Shown: in pieces, positions 1-18,400 of the stretch
How the letters are laid out: each line of letters starts with the position of its first letter
Position numbering within the stretch: position 1 is the stretch's first letter
Origin: Paramecium octaurelia
Lineage: Eukaryota; Ciliophora; Oligohymenophorea; Peniculida; Parameciidae
Direction of reading: 5' to 3'
DNA: 64,000 bases
Assembly: GCA_905182995.1 (NCBI GenBank)
Contig: CAJJDP010000002.1
Span: forward strand, 806,001-870,000
Made by a program: the position numbers and the translations under genes
Notes under the pieces: model-generated
Seen by the model: only the letters and a program-made list of their open reading frames with translations
The model's database searches: none
Told to the model about the DNA's origin: nothing

Positions 1-997
1 AACAGGTCTATTTAATTTTTTATATTCTATACAATGAAATAGAGGTGATTCCAAAAAAGGCGGCTATGCAAGCTATAATTTTCCCTGGGATACTCAAGGG
101 CAACTTATCACCGTATCCGACTGTTGTCATTGTTGCAATACACCACCAAATTGCTTCAGATATAGAATGAATTTTCTATTCGTCTTCAACAATTTAGTCT
201 TCATCATATTCCAAATAATACACAACTATGGAGAAAAATAAAACCATAAAGAAGAACATTGTAATCAATATTATTATGTCTTTAGCTGAATGCTTCACTG
301 TGTCTACCTTTTTAAGTGATTCATATATTTACAATCATTAACATGTCCTTCATAAATCTCGAAAGTTTAAAGAGCCGAAATACTCTCATGAATCTGATAA
401 TTCTAATTACTCTTAATCCAGACAAACTTGCGCCTTCAAAAATGAGATTAAATAAGAAAGGCATTATTGCTAGTAAATCTATTAAATTCAATGGAGATAA
501 AATAAATCCCATTAATTTTGAATCGAAAGCCGTTGAACTAAACATTCTCAATATGTATTCTAAGCCAAAGAATACGAAGAGATAATATTCTAGATAAAAT
601 GAAATCTAATCATACTGAGAATTACTATCTATTTTAAATCAATAATCATACTGTTGTCCATTAGCGAATCTACAATTATTGCTATGCAAGATAACAATAT
701 ACTCGTTAGTAAAAGAAATTGCAAGCAATAGGCTACTAAGGAAGAGTTAGGGTCTTCTAACAATATGTAAATGTATTATTGCATCCCTTTACATATTACT
801 TTCATTTTCCCAAAAAAGCTTTAATTTTGAAGTTTTCTCCTTAAAGAGAAGTCTTCTGTTCTAAATTTCTAGATTCTGCTCTTTGAAATCATTTTTTATT
901 GAGATTCATTTGCTTTTTGTGTTTCGCTTTAATCTAAAATTTATTATGCTCTCTGCACTGGAGAAATGAACTAACTCTATTTTGAATCTTATTCCAT
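1..997 (-). CDS. Voltage-gated potassium channel, partial (C-terminus off the left edge)
   Basis: This is a plasma- or ciliary-membrane K+ channel subunit. From the ATG at 997 there is a ~75-residue cytosolic N-terminus, then S1 and S2. A 23-nt intron between S1 and S2 is needed to keep the frame. S3 follows, then an arginine-rich S4 (LRVIRIIRFMRVFRLFK, near residue 190), S5, and a pore loop with the K+ selectivity filter TTVGYGD near residue 280. At 8-32 a 25-nt intron (reverse of ctatttaatt...) joins SISL to PV, the expected start of S6, so the gene continues beyond base 1. Several TAA/TAG codons fall inside the frame and are read as Gln. Family assignment is firm; the Kv subfamily cannot be given because the C-terminal regulatory part is missing. 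The next gene, also minus, ends at 1744. Confidence 0.9.
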
Positions 998-1743
998 TCA
1001 ATTCTAAAAATTAATAATTATTAATAATAATATAACTATCCTTAAAAATAGTTAATATAAATTGAAAGTTAGTATTTCATTTATGATATTTTTTCAGACT
1101 AATTTAATAGTCAGTTAGTTCACTTAGTCTGTAAAATATAATTACTTGAATTTTATTAATCAAACCGATAAATCAAGTAAATCTATACTTCTGATTTTGA
1201 ATTGTTGAATTTTGAGGGCAGATCCTATCGCTACTTTAGAAAACACTTCATATGTATCAAGAATGATAATTGATTCACTTAAAGCTAAGTTATTGAACCT
1301 AATCCTTATTGGTTTTCTAAAAAACTTAACAAATTAAATTAATTATATTTAAATTTAATTATCATACATTATCTTTTAATTTGAGATAGTATTCCCAGAT
1401 CTTCATTACAAAGGTATTAAAATTAACACATTTAACTATATGTCATCGCTTAGTAATCTCTTTTAATTCAAATTAATATTAGTTTCCTATTAATCTCCAA
1501 ATTATTATATCATTATTTACAAATTCAAATCACTTTATGATTATTTTTCTGTTAATTATACTATCTTCTTGGAATTTTGAAAGTTCAAATAATGGCCATC
1601 ATTACAAATCATATAACTAGTTTAGTTAAATAATTGAAACTTTATTAAGTAAACAGAATTTCTTTTCGATTTATGAATACACATATGATTACAATAGTTT
1701 GAATGTTAATTGTAATTTTATATTATTTAATGTATAAACTTAA
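998..1743. other. AT-rich intergenic stretch between K+ channel and ProRS genes
   Basis: About 750 bases with no recognisable family. The only candidate is a short minus-strand frame at 1160-1369, listed separately. The rest is A/T-rich with short inverted AT runs around 1010-1060 and 1320-1380. No RNA gene was recognised. Confidence 0.5.
1160..1369 (-). CDS. Possible small ORF, 69 residues, unknown
   Basis: With TAA/TAG as Gln, a frame opens at ATG 1367-1369 and ends at TGA 1160-1162. The second half has balanced, protein-like composition (for example IIILDTYEVFSKVAIGSAL). The first 12 codons are Gln-rich, reading through AT-rich DNA. No family is recognised. A TGA-only code makes 70-codon frames fairly common by chance in AT-rich DNA, so this could be a shadow or the last exon of a longer gene. 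Confidence 0.25.
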
Positions 1744-5281
<3,538 letters not shown>

Positions 5282-5432
5282 CAATATTTAATAAATAATT
5301 TTTGTGCTTTTCCACATTATTATTTCTGATATTTATACTTTTTTAAGCATCAGGTTTTATAAGCAACTAATATATTAGGAAATTCTTTCATATGAAATTA
5401 TAAAAATGTATATATATATTATTCCACAATGT

Positions 5433-8400
5433 TCAATTATATTAATCTTGTTGGGATTTTGAAAATTACAAAAATACTGATTCTAAAGATGACTGGTTGA
5501 TTGAGAAATCATGGATCAACTGTTTTTAGACGAGTTCTGTCAATGAGAAATAGGCTTTGCTGAAATCGAAAGACTAACTTGGAATCTAATAAAAATAGCT
5601 CAAAATAGATTACATGGAATTATAAATTTTCTTGATCCTTCTATGTGATTTCTGTCATGTTCTAGAATTGTCGATTCAGAAATTGTGTAATCTCTTGTCT
5701 ATTCTTATACTCTCTTAATTAGATATCATAGCCATCTCCATACTTGATTCTCAATTCTTGTGGACTTCCCAAACAATAAACTTATCCCTTTACCAAAATT
5801 GCAATCTTATCACACAAATTCTCAGCCTCATCCATAGTATGAGTAGTTAACATTACACTGCTTTGTCTCAACTGAACTCCCAATTTCAAGGTTCTCCACA
5901 AGAATCTTCTGGCTATTGGATCAACTCCTGTACTTGGTTCATCAAAGAATTGGATGCACGGTCCTCCAATCAACGCATTACTAACACACAATTTCCTTTT
6001 GTTTCCACCTGATAATCGACCACTTTATCTATTAATATACTCCTCTAATTGCATTGTTTACAAAAAGTAGGTAACGGATTCACTTAAATCATCTCCAGAT
6101 AATCCTTTCATTCTGCCAAATAGATATAGATGTTCTTTTGGTGTTAAATTCTCCCAGATGCAATCAAATTAAGGACAGATACCAACATCTTAAAATATTT
6201 CATGTTTTCCTCTATGAACTTCTTAATTTTTAATTTTCACATATCCACCACTCTTATTAATTAAAGAGGTCAGGATATTAAAAATAGTGGATTTTCCAGA
6301 TCCATTGGGACCAAGAAGTCCAAGAATCTTCTGCTTCTAAATTGAAACACTTACGTTTTGAAGTGCCACACATCCATTCTCATATACTTTTTACAGTCTA
6401 TACATTTTCACAGGGTCATTCTATTATAATAACTTTTATTCTTAATCGATGACTTATTGATCAACTCTAACACTTCTTTTTACATCACTATTTTCTAAAT
6501 TATTAGCAACCTTCTTGAATTGTCTGCCTTCCAAATAAAGCGTTAAGATGAAGAAAATGATTCCTTAATAAAACATGGCAATAGAATAATAGAGGGTTTC
6601 TGTAGTTAAAGGCGGTGGCTGATTATTGTTAGGAGTGACATCTATCTTTATGATATTTTAAAAGGCTCTTTAGAAGGCAAAGAATGGACTTAAGAAGGAA
6701 AATATACATTCAATGGACTTTATTAAAAACTCTATTACAGCAGCACTTCCAATTTCCTTTTACCACAACAAAGCGCATATACCCCAAAAGTTTTATGGCA
6801 TACAATAAACTATAAAAAAGTTCAAGAATGGGAAGGTCTTCATAGCGGTAGATGTTTTTTTATACATTAAAATACCAGCAAAGTATGAAAATGAAATATA
6901 AGCAAAGCCAAAAGTAACAAATGCAAATACTACATATCCCATATGATCAGTAACAAATGATAATTACATTATGTAACTGAATATCACAAATGTGATGACA
7001 AAAAATGAGTAGAGTAGAAAATCGAATGCATAAGTTCCTATCCAATAAGGAAGTACTCTACAACCCATTACTGTTAAAGCGTATTTTAAATTGAATTCTC
7101 TTTCTAGTACTGGTAAAGTAATAAATAAAGAGGAGTTAAAGCAAAATGCAAGAATTACAAATAATGAAATTAGAACCAATTTAAAGTATTACTCTAAGTT
7201 TTTATCATCTTTCAAAAAATCTAAGTTAATTTCATCGATAATCAAAGTTCCAATGACTATCAAAGTGAAAGGTATAACAATTGAAATGTAATTACTAAAT
7301 GTTCTTGAAGTTGTGTAAAACTTTCTTAAAAAGATGGCAGTGAATTATTATTTAAATGAATACACAGGTGGATCATTTAAACACTTTGGAATTTTAATAT
7401 CTCTTTGCTATTCTACTTCTTATTCCATAGCTATTTCGCTTTCATTCACACTTGCCTTACTTCCTTTGGCCTTCTTAATAAATTTCTCTTCATCCATTCC
7501 AATATTAATGAAAGCATCTTCCAATGAATTCAATTTTAGATTAATAACAATTTCATTCTTGTATTACTTAGTAATGGCTCCGATTAATTAATCCAATTTT
7601 GGTTTACTTTTGAAAGGTATTAAAAATATTCTAGTATCAGATTAAGATTAAGGATCATTTTATGCTTCTTAGATAATGGATAATACCTAATCTGAACAAG
7701 CCTATAATATCTATTAATTCTAACTGGTAATTGACAAATGATATCCTTCTCCAAAATTAGTTTTAATATAGTCACATTTACCACAAGCCAGTAATTTCCC
7801 TGCTGCCATGATAGTGATTCTATCGGCTAATACTTCAGCTTCATCCAAATGATGTGTTGTTAATATCATTGTTCTATTTTATTATCTCACTTTCTATAAG
7901 ATCTCCCAAATAATTCTTCTCGATTATGCATCCATTCCACTTGTTGGTTCATCTAAGAAGATGACAGAGGATCCACCAATTAAAGCAATAGCCAATGATA
8001 ATTTTCTCTTACTTCCTCCACTTAATTCTTTAATTAATTTGTCTCTGTCTTCTTCTAGTTCAGTAACTTCGATGATCTCATTAATTTCTTATTGTAAATC
8101 CAATCCCTCTAATCCTTTAACTCTACCCATGAATATAAGCATCTCTATAACCTTCAAAGAAACATAAAGGACATCTCTCTAAGTGCAAATACCAACATTT
8201 TCTCTTATAGCATCTATATTCTCTTCTAAGTCAATTCCATTAATCTCTATTGTTCCCTTTGTCTTTTAAATCATTCCAGTAAGCATACTAATTGTTGTGG
8301 TTTTGCCAGCACCATTATGTCCCAATAAACATAGAATTTCTTATTCATATAATTTGATAGTTAGATTATCCACAGCTTTGAAATCACCAAACTTCTTCGT

Positions 8401-9411
8401 TAAATTTTTAATTGAAACTGTACATTTTTTCTAGATATTTAATTTCTGATGGTATATTGCACTGCTATAATCTCCATTCGTAGTGTGAGTGTAATCGTCA
8501 TCTAATAATGAATCATTCAATTTATTTTTCTTTGATCCCCCAAATAATCCTTATAAAAAGAACAATGGATGTTTAGATACTCCATATTCATTTGGAAATA
8601 CTTGATCCAAATAAAAGAATAATATAAAATATAAGAGTGATTCAATTCCTAATTACAGTGCTGCATTCGACAATGGATAGGCAGAACTTATTGCTTAGGA
8701 ATTGAAAAACCCTCTCTTTAATGCTCCCATATAAATAAAACTTATTGATGATTAAGGGAATATGGACATACAATAGTAGAATAGGGATGAACTATTTTTA
8801 TTATTTACATCGATACCTTTAGATACTTGACAAAAACACCAAAAATGTAAGTAAAATTGACAATATTGTTACAAAGGTTGAAACTTCATTTGCCAATTTT
8901 GGACTTGAAAACACAGTTGACATTGCCAATGAAAAATTGAGTACTGTACTACTGTACAAAAAGTAGGTTAAGAATATTTTATATGAATCTATGTTGAATC
9001 CGTAATTTCCATCATTGATAATCAATGTCAATAGCCACCAAAAGAAAATTAAAAATATTGTACTCTAGTGAATATTTCTAAGAATTTTACCATCAATGTT
9101 TTTATATAACCATACAGAATCCATCCAATTAGGTAAGATCTTTATTTCATTCCCATAATTTTCTACGACTCTTTAAATCTCTCACTCTTCTCTTCGACAA
9201 GGTTTATTAGCAGTGATCTAGGAGGTGTGCTTACTGCTATTGATAAAAATAGAGGAGCGAAGAATCCTAAAAATTCTAATTGATCTTTTAAAGAGACGAT
9301 TATTGCTGTTACTACAGGCAAGGTTAAATCCGATATATATTCTTTGTTTCTGTAGGATTAAGTGAAATTTTTCACTAAAAGTGCTCTGATTTGAAGAATA
9401 ATGCTTGGCAT
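5433..9411 (-). CDS. Full-length ABC transporter, subfamily A type
   Basis: ATP-driven membrane transporter, probably moving lipids. Order from the N-terminus (ATG at 9411): TMD1 (~9400-8530), NBD1 with Walker A GHNGAGKT, signature LSGGSKRK and Walker [16 protein letters not shown]2 (~7580-6530), NBD2 with Walker A GPNGSGKS, signature LSGGNKRK and [10 protein letters not shown]. The C-terminal tail [16 protein letters not shown] is typical of ABCA proteins. A 28-nt intron near the 3' end restores this tail; without it the frame ends early. That gives 1,317 codons, short for the family because the extracellular loops are small. The substrate cannot be inferred. Confidence 0.93.
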
Positions 9412-9563
9412 CAAACCAACCTTTTTAATAATAATATAAATGTCAGAATTCTTAAAATTCTTATTTATATACGTAATTCAATTGATGTAATCAAATTTTT
9501 TGTATCAATTCTATATAGATTTCATTTTCGTTATATTGCCTTCAATATTCATTTATTTTATTA

Positions 9564-9887
9564 TCACAATATCACATGAACTACTTGTTTCGTCTTTTCA
9601 GATTGTTATTCATTCAGTAATTGATCCTTGTGATTAAATTATAAGTCTGTTGTTCTTGCAGTAAAACCAATAGAATTTGACTTTGCTTGTTTTAGTTCAT
9701 TACTAATTAAATTGCCCTTGGTTATGATCTATTCATCCTGTTGATCACAAACTTATTAATATCAAGATTAAACGTATATTTATTGAATGAACGAATAATC
9801 TATATTTCGGTTAACAAAACCATAGAAGCACAATAAAATTATCATATAGCTTATAAATGATGCATTCAGATTACTATTTATATTCAT
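9564..9887 (-). CDS. Possible small protein with N-terminal hydrophobic segment
   Basis: ATG at 9885-9887 opens a ~40-residue exon with a hydrophobic stretch (ISYMIILLCFYGF) that could be a signal peptide or anchor. A 36-nt GT...AG intron joins it to a polar exon (DEQIITKGNLISNELKQ) ending at TGA 9564-9566, about 95 residues in all. It sits 152 bp upstream of the ABCA start on the same strand. No family is recognised, and the model depends on one hand-picked intron. Confidence 0.35.
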
Positions 9888-10016
9888 TTAATGAGTATTC
9901 TTAATAATATTCGATTATTCTTAAATAATCAAACATTATTTATAAATAATATTATTTGGGTTTAGAAAATAAATTGTATGAGAATATAATTATATTTTAT
10001 ATTATATATAAAAATA

Positions 10017-12259
10017 ATGTTCCACTTGTCATAAATGGATTAAATATTCTTAAAATCTTTGGCAGATGTTGTAAGAACATCAAGGACTACATCTCAATAT
10101 GACAAGCTAACATTTACCACTTAAACAATAGCTGACATTAAAAATGAAATATAAAGTCGATAGGAAGCAGTGAGATATTAAGCATTGTTAAAATTGTTCT
10201 TTGTATTTAGATATTTCTATAAGTAAGCTAGCTATGGAAGGGAATAACATTAGATGGGCGGAATTTCAAATCATTAATTTGATGGGCAGCGGAGATTTCT
10301 AATTAAAATTAGGTGCTTAATTAGCAGCACATCTAGTAATTGATAGCCAAAGCCAAGGTCTCATTATGGTTACAAACGTATTCTAAAAAGAATTTAAAAA
10401 TGGTCATGTTGAGTGCTCTGCTACTTTAAGTTGTTTGGGCACTATAGCAAATAAAGATCTATCAGATTCTCTATTAACACATGTTTTAAAACTTACTACT
10501 AATACTAAGCCATTAATAAGAAAGAAGGCAATAGCAGTGTTATCTAAAATATTTACAATAAATCCATTGAATATTCCTGGAAACCTAGAAATGGTCATAT
10601 AATAATTATAGAAAGAAACAAATATTTCAGTCTTGGCATGTGGAATTAGTTTATTTTGTTCAGTAATGAAGGTTGCCCCGAAGCTCTATCCTTTATTTTT
10701 ATCAATTGTTTACGATCAAATTTCTAAATAAAAATCAAATTGGTTGTTAATAAAACTAGTCAGAATTTCAAATAAGTTGATATCTCTAGAGCCTAGATTT
10801 TAAGGCAAGTTAATAGAACACTACACAAGATTGCTTAACTAAACAAATTCTAAATCATTGTAATACGAACTAGTTTATTCAATAATGAAATATTTTAAAA
10901 ATCATTCACAACTTTATGAGAGTGCAGGAGATATTTTAAAATAATTTTTAAATCATCAAGATCCTAATTGTATATATACAATCTTTATTTTTTAGTGAGA
11001 TGTTTGGGATTGGAATGTTTAACACACATTTCATCATCGGCCGGTCTAATGGAGTTTTAAGAACAAATTCTAGAAAGCTTTAAAAAGAGTGATTATTTTT
11101 CAAAACTATAAATTTTATAGTTGTTCAAAGATTTTACAAATCAACAGAATTTTTAAACAGTGATTGAATTCTTTCTAAAATATTCAGATTTGGAAAGCAA
11201 TCATAAAATTATTGAATCATTAAGTGAAAAATATTTATTTTATAATAGTTTTCATTATTACTAAAGATAAATTTATTAATGTGGATGACCCTGAGAAATT
11301 ATTACTCGTATATATTCCAGTTATTGCTTAAAAAATAGACACCATTGACAACGCTATTAGATTTAAAGAACTGTTATTTGAATTGTTAACAAGAGTTCCT
11401 GGATTGAAAGTTTACTCAGATTAATTGTGCAATCAAATACTTTAAACATATGCTATCTAATCAGATACCTTGCAAGGACCTACTTTAAATATTGTTTAGA
11501 GACATACTTAATTAAAATATTCCTTAAATCATAGAGAAATAATTTTTAAATCATTAATTATGATAGTAGGTGAATCAGTTAAATTATTGAAATTAGATGC
11601 CCTAACAAATATAATTAAATTCTTAGAATAATTGAATATATTGAATTGTTATGAATCATCCTTATCTGATATAGACTCATTATTATTCAAGATATACATC
11701 CAAATAATTAAAACAGATCCTTAGAATGATATCATTCCATAAATAGAACAACTAATAAAGAATATTTACAATAAGTTACACAATATTTCAATTGTGAAAA
11801 TTTCATTCTTTTATGAGTCCTTCATATTAAATAAGACAAAAGATTAACTTCAATAATTATATAATTTATATGCCGAAGACTTACCTCCAATCAATTTAGA
11901 AGTATTACAATTTTATCATTATTAAGGCATAAAAATTGATAAAACCACCTGAAGGATTGGACATCACTTAATCATTTTAAATAGACATTGAAGAAATTGA
12001 AAAGATTAAAAATTCAAATAATGATCAAATAGAACAAAAACCAATAATTTAATAATTAGAATAGGCAGATTTAATATAAAAAGAATAAGAAGATCAAAAC
12101 ACTCAAATATTGAAACAGGAGGAGAATGAAGAAGAATTAAAACCATTGAATACTAAGCCCGATCCAATCCCTAAGAAGGTATTCACAATCAACAGAGATG
12201 AAGAATTACCACCTGGTGTAAATTAGAACGATATAAATTAATATAAAGAAGAAGAATGA
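10017..12259 (+). CDS. AP3D: AP-3 adaptor complex delta subunit
   Basis: Large adaptin of the AP-3 vesicle coat, which sorts cargo from endosome or Golgi to lysosome-related compartments. The armadillo/HEAT trunk starts with KSLADVVRTSRT and carries the conserved runs PLIRKKAIAVLSKIF, NWLLIKLVRI and LISLEPRF, as in delta adaptins. A charged C-terminal hinge follows (IDIEEIEKIKNS... KVFTINRDEELPPG). No appendage (ear) domain is visible, so the protein is short at ~715 residues. Introns: 25 nt at 10203-10227, 26 nt near 10970-10995, ~19 nt near 11250, and 25 nt near 11905-11930. With these the codon count is integral. It ends at TGA 12257-12259, 154 bp before the next gene on the same strand. 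Confidence 0.88.
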
Positions 12260-12413
12260 TAAAATTATTTATAAAGTTCAAAAAAAATGATTCTAATTTA
12301 TTTAACGTAATTGTATCGGAATTTTCAAAATTTAATGATATTTACTTAAGGAGAAAGAATTATTAAAATACGTATAATTTTAAATAATATTCAATATAAT
12401 TATTATATAAATC

Positions 12414-15400
12414 ATGAGCTAAAATGCAGTCGTCAAAGCACTCAAAATGCTTGTTTAGAATAACTAAGAATTAGAGGACAAGCTAAAGTTTACTACTTAA
12501 GAGGTTCAGGGCTAGAAAAAGAGGTGTACATTTAGGCCAGGCTTATAAGTTACGAATTAATTAAATTAGTTTAATGTAAAACTTAAATTCCTAAAATAGG
12601 CTTTGGTTAAAAAGTAAGAATGGAATGGAGAGATTAGCATTAAGGATTACAAAGGAACTTTTAAAGTAGAACACTGGATTTATATTGAATAAGAATTACG
12701 TTCATTAACTTAATTGTCATTACTTTAATTTATTAATACTTAGTTAGATAAGGAACATCTAAATATACTAGGTAGACTCATTAATTGGATAAATCCAATT
12801 GATTTTACTTTAATTTTGAAATAAAATGAAATTGATGATTTGGATGTTAAGGATTTCTTATATGATTTGTTATTAAACAAAATTAATTTTTAATAAGTAA
12901 GGGATTTACTCATATTATTAGATTTTTATTAAGAGTAACCCTGGAATTTATAAAGGCAGTTTCATAATTTAATTAGAATTATTCCTCAAAAAAGAATTCG
13001 AGGCTCAGAAACGAAATTATTTCTATAAATTAATTAAGAATCGTGAAAACTACTCCATGGGATTGATTAAGATATTTTACAATGAAGTGGATTAGCCATC
13101 ATACAAAGAGAAAATAGCAAATGCAGAATCAGAAATTGATTAAACATGCTTTTATGATTTGAAAGTAGCAGGATGTTTTACTAATAACAACTATAAAGCA
13201 TTTTATAATTTAATATAATTATTGTACCATGAAGATCATTTGGAATAATTAGTTGGATTAAATGTAAATGATAATTATCTAGGAGAATTAGGAGAATTTT
13301 CAAAAGCGTGTCAGCAATTCTCCACTTCTAAAGGGTTATTAAAATTGGAGATGAGTAAAAGTATTATAATAATTTAGGTAACTAACCATTATTGCACAAC
13401 TCAGTATCTGTAGAGAGTCTATGTGGTAATCGTTATGATCAATTAAGATTGTCTATGTTGAACATTTCAAGCAATGATAAAATGACTCCAAAGGTATTTG
13501 AATTAATAAGTTACAATATTTTGAATGACTTAAAAGTAATTAATCTTGACAATTCATTACCAGCTGATTTACCAACTTTATTGAAAATCTTTTATTTTAT
13601 TGAATCTTATGATAAATAGATAGCAATTCTAAGCCGATTGACATAGCAAACCAGAATATTGTAAAAGCTTAACCTTGAGGAATTGGATTTGTCAACAGTT
13701 GAAAATTATAATCGACATGATTTGATGTATAAGCTCATTAAGAATACTTGTTTCAATATTCATTCAAACTTAAGAAAATTGACAATATCAAATTGTGATG
13801 CAGGAAGAATGGAGGCCTACTATAAAGCATATAATGATTTTGTAAAGGAAATAAAAGCTAACTCTTCTAATTTCTGCTATCAAAATTACAGAATTCCACT
13901 GGTCGAGATAGTAATTCCAGAATAGAGGTATTCAATGGAAACACCAATCAATTTATAGTTTTTACTATCACTAGTATTTACAACTACAGAAGATTATTTG
14001 TAAATAGAAAGTGTAACTTTTACTGAAGCCTTTAATGTAAATTAGAGAAATGAAGCCTTAAATGAGGCCCTGAAAATAATCTCACGTTCAGATGAGAATG
14101 TTAGATACACATTAAAACAATTCTAAGGTATAAGAATGAGGTTTTATCTTGAATAAATTCATTTCAATTAATTAGTGTTCAACAATAATTTATCATTAGA
14201 AAAGTTTTATCTTGAAGATACATCATTCGGTACTGATTCAGATTAGTTTGAAGAAGGATTAACTACTTTTGTGAATGACCTTGCATTAAATAATCAATTT
14301 TTTGGATTGAAATCATTCACTTTAAAAAATGCATATGGAGCATCATTAGAACTATATTCCACAATTCACTATTTGATTTTTCACAAATGTTCTTTCTTAG
14401 AAGAATTATGCTTAATTGGAATCACAATAAGCTTAAAAGAAAAAAACAAAGAAATGTTATAAGATGTAATGAAAAATGAAAAACATTCAGTTAAATCTTT
14501 AAAGACACTAGAGATTGGACAATTATATGGAGAATAAGTATATGAAAATATCTTTGAATTTGTTGTTTTGAATTCTTATATAAGACTGAATAAACTTACA
14601 TTAATAGAGATCCCTATAACAAATTTTTTAGAGTCAATAATAACAAATAATATCAATATTGAGGATCCTGATCATTAATTATCATAATTAAAGTAGTTAT
14701 CTTTGGAATCTATTGAATTTCCTAATGCTAATTAATGGCAATTATTTGTATAAACATTTTTATTTAATATGAACTCATAATTACATGGATTGAGATTAAA
14801 AACTATCAAATTTTGTGAAAATATGTAGAAGGCAATGCAAAAAGTGTTTGAAAATCTAATTAAAAAGATAGAATTATAAAATTAAATAATCAAACCAACA
14901 CTAAATTCATTAACTTTAGAAAGTTGTGAAATCTAAACTGAATTTTTAATAATGTTTGCATTGAATCCATTTTGTAAGATTAAAGAATTTTCATTAAATG
15001 ATTGTCATGGTTTTGATAAATATTTGATGTCATCCAAATAAATAATTAAAGATAATGAACTAAGAGATACACTAACGTTGAGTTTAAATTCCTTTGTAGC
15101 CATTAATACAGAAATAGATGAAGCTTTTGAATGGTTCTTTGAAGAAATAGTATTTAATGAAGCCAAATAATAATTAACTACACTTGTGTTAAAGAATTGC
15201 AAATGCTAGAAAAAACATGTGTAGGCTCTATCCAAAATAATAACAAATTTAAAAAAAAAGGAGAAAAATAATAATTTGAAAAGATATTTTAAATTAAGAG
15301 ATATTGACTTAAGCCTAAATCCTGATATTTCTGCAAAATAATGGAATAATTTATTTTCAATTCTTTTGGATGTCAATAAAAATAATCTAATATAATCACA

Positions 15401-18400
15401 AATCAAAGAATAGTAATAAGAAGGCGAAAATAATAATGAAGGATCATAAGAAGTGGAAAGTAAACTTTCAGAAATAAAGGCAGTAATCAAGAATAATGAT
15501 CTAAACTTAGCTGAAAAGATTTTATTCCATTATAATAAATTCCAATTTTAACCTCCTCAATAATTAAGGTACTTGGAATTGGATTTGAATTTGACTTTTT
15601 CTCCAGATGAATAAACTTAATAAATATATAAAGCATTGGTATGTGGTATTATTTGTCATCCTTAAAATAAATTGGTTTAATTGAAACTTTAAAATTTTAA
15701 TATTGAATTATTTATGAAAAATGTAGAAGAATACTAAAAATATGGATAATAATTATAGAGATAAATAAACGTAAATGAAGCATTTAATTATTAATTAGAA
15801 GAAATTTCAATGGAAGGAATTACAAACGATAGTGAAGAAACAACAAAACTATTTGTAAATTATTTTGTTTGTTCTAAATATATCAATTTGAAGAAATTAG
15901 ATGTTTCTGGTTTCAATTACGGGATTATTAAAGAAATAATTTAATAATCATAATAAAAAGAGAAATATTATATTAATCAGTTAAATTTGAGAGGAATTTC
16001 AGAAACATTAGATAGAGAGAATAGTTTGAAGTTCTTCAAATATTTTATATTTGGAGAATTGTTCCCAATTGAATGTCTGGAAATTGGGGAGTATTTTAAT
16101 TTTGAGGGTCAAATCAACACCAATGATTGGTATGGATAAAACAAATATGAAAAAGATATATTACTAAAGAAATTAAATATTCATTCAGGAGGATATGATA
16201 TTGATAAAATAGAAACTATGAGCAATCTCATCAATGAAATATTATAGAATCCAACAACTTAATTAGATGAATTAACAATTTCTGGTGATGAATAAGAATG
16301 TAGATGTTTTGATGCATTCTATGAAAGAGGATTGAAAGAAGTCAAATAATTACATATCAAAAAATTAGTAATATCAAACACTGTGTTGATTGATGACAAA
16401 TTCTTATCTTTATTAAATAAATCTAGAAATTTCTTGGTAAATTTGTAATTATCGGGTATTACGTCATATGCATAGACAGAAAGCATATTAAATGAATAAA
16501 TAAATTCATAATTAAATAGAGAATGTAATCTAACAGTAAAATCCATAACAGGAGAAGATGTTTAAGTTTTGCAAGAGAAATTTTGTTTTAATAAAAACTC
16601 TAATTTTACATCTTTTACATATTGTCATCTATATTCTTTTAATGAGCAATTTAATGTTGGAAATGGATTTGAAAAATTGAAATATTTGAAATTGAGTTTT
16701 GATCTTTATTATAATAATCAGGAGCAACTCAGTGAGGATTCCTTAAGAATAATTGGTGAAAAGTTTATATACAATGAGTAAAGTTAGCTTGAGGAATTAA
16801 CTTTTCATCAATGTCATCTAAAACCTCCTGGAATTCAAGCATTAACAGAAAGCGCATCTAAATTTAGAACTGATATTGAATCGAGAAATAAATAAAGCTC
16901 AACTTAGTTAAAATTAAAGAGATTTAATATTTATTATAGTTTGTATATAGGATTAGAAGGTGCTGAATTAATAAACAAAGAGATATTATTCTTTGAATAC
17001 ATCTCCATTGAAAGAATAGAACTGGAAGTTACTAATTGGAGCAGTGAGATGCAAATAGATCACTGTAAATAAGCATTAAATTGGTTGAAATTCTAAAAAC
17101 AATTCAAACGAACTTATATTAATCATCTACCATTAAAATATTTCGATATTGGAAGAAATGAATTTGTATAAACTGAAGAAGCTTGGAATTTAACTTGTTA
17201 AACAATATTGTTTAGTAATCTAACCCCATATCTGGAAACTGTCCTTTTACATTTCATGGCATTTACAGATGCCTCTACTGAAATTATTACAAAATATGCC
17301 AGGACATATTTTGCATCCAAACCATCTGGATATGTCTATTAAGTTAAACGACTAAGTTTTTCTCATAATGGTTCATTGACGCATAAAGGATGGCTTGATA
17401 TATCTTAGAATTTATTCTTTCATCCAAAAGTGGAATTATTAGAATTAAATATATCAGACACTAATTTAGATAATGATCTAAAACTTTAGAATATCGTTGA
17501 TTCTGCCATCCGAAAAGCAAAGAGTTCATCAAACAGAAAACTATCCATACACACCTTGTTGACTCATAATACTGTCTTAAAATAGAAAATGCAACCATAT
17601 CTCTCTGATTAACCTGAAGGTTACGGTCCTCCATCCGATTTACCAATTGATGTAGATTATGGAATGAAAGATGTAGGTCGATTTGGAGGAACGCCTGAGG
17701 AGTTTGGCTATATCAACTAATTATAATATAAAATTATGTACAATCAGAAAAACTTTATAACAGCGACCTGGACTGAATTGGCATTAATTAAAGTCTCCCA
17801 ATATCATTTAAGTTTAGCCAATCATTATTTATAAATTCTGAATGATCATTTCATAGAAAATAGAATGTAATCAGCTACCATTTATTTAAATTTGAATACA
17901 TTAGATTTATTTTGCAATTACTTTAAATATACAACCGAAGAACCTGGATGTCCTTACCCATTTACATTACTTTTTTAAAATGACACATTTTTAACTTTTA
18001 AATAATCAAATTGTATAATTTAAAAATTAGTGATTATAAATGCTTAAACTCAGGGATTAGAGAAGGTTACACCTTAATTCATTCTTTACATTTGGGAGAA
18101 TATAAAATCATATTAATCTTCAATTGATCAGATAATTATGGATTATTATTTAGATGATGATTTAATTGATAATATGTTTAGATTAGGTTACACAGAGGCT
18201 GAGATTGTTTAATTAATCAGATTGATTCCACCTTCCAAAATTAGAGTATAAAACACTTTGACTCTATAAGCCATCAAGGCTATTTATTCAATCTTTTATG
18301 ATACTAATCATTTTGAATATTCATCCATATAATACGATTTTGATAACTTCTTAAATATTGGTATTGGCTATGCTTTAAGAGAATTAGCTTATAATATGAA

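Noticed and set aside
316..585. Plus-strand ORF of 89 codons
   Set aside because: It is antisense to the S2-S4 region of the K+ channel, whose voltage-sensor motif is unmistakable.
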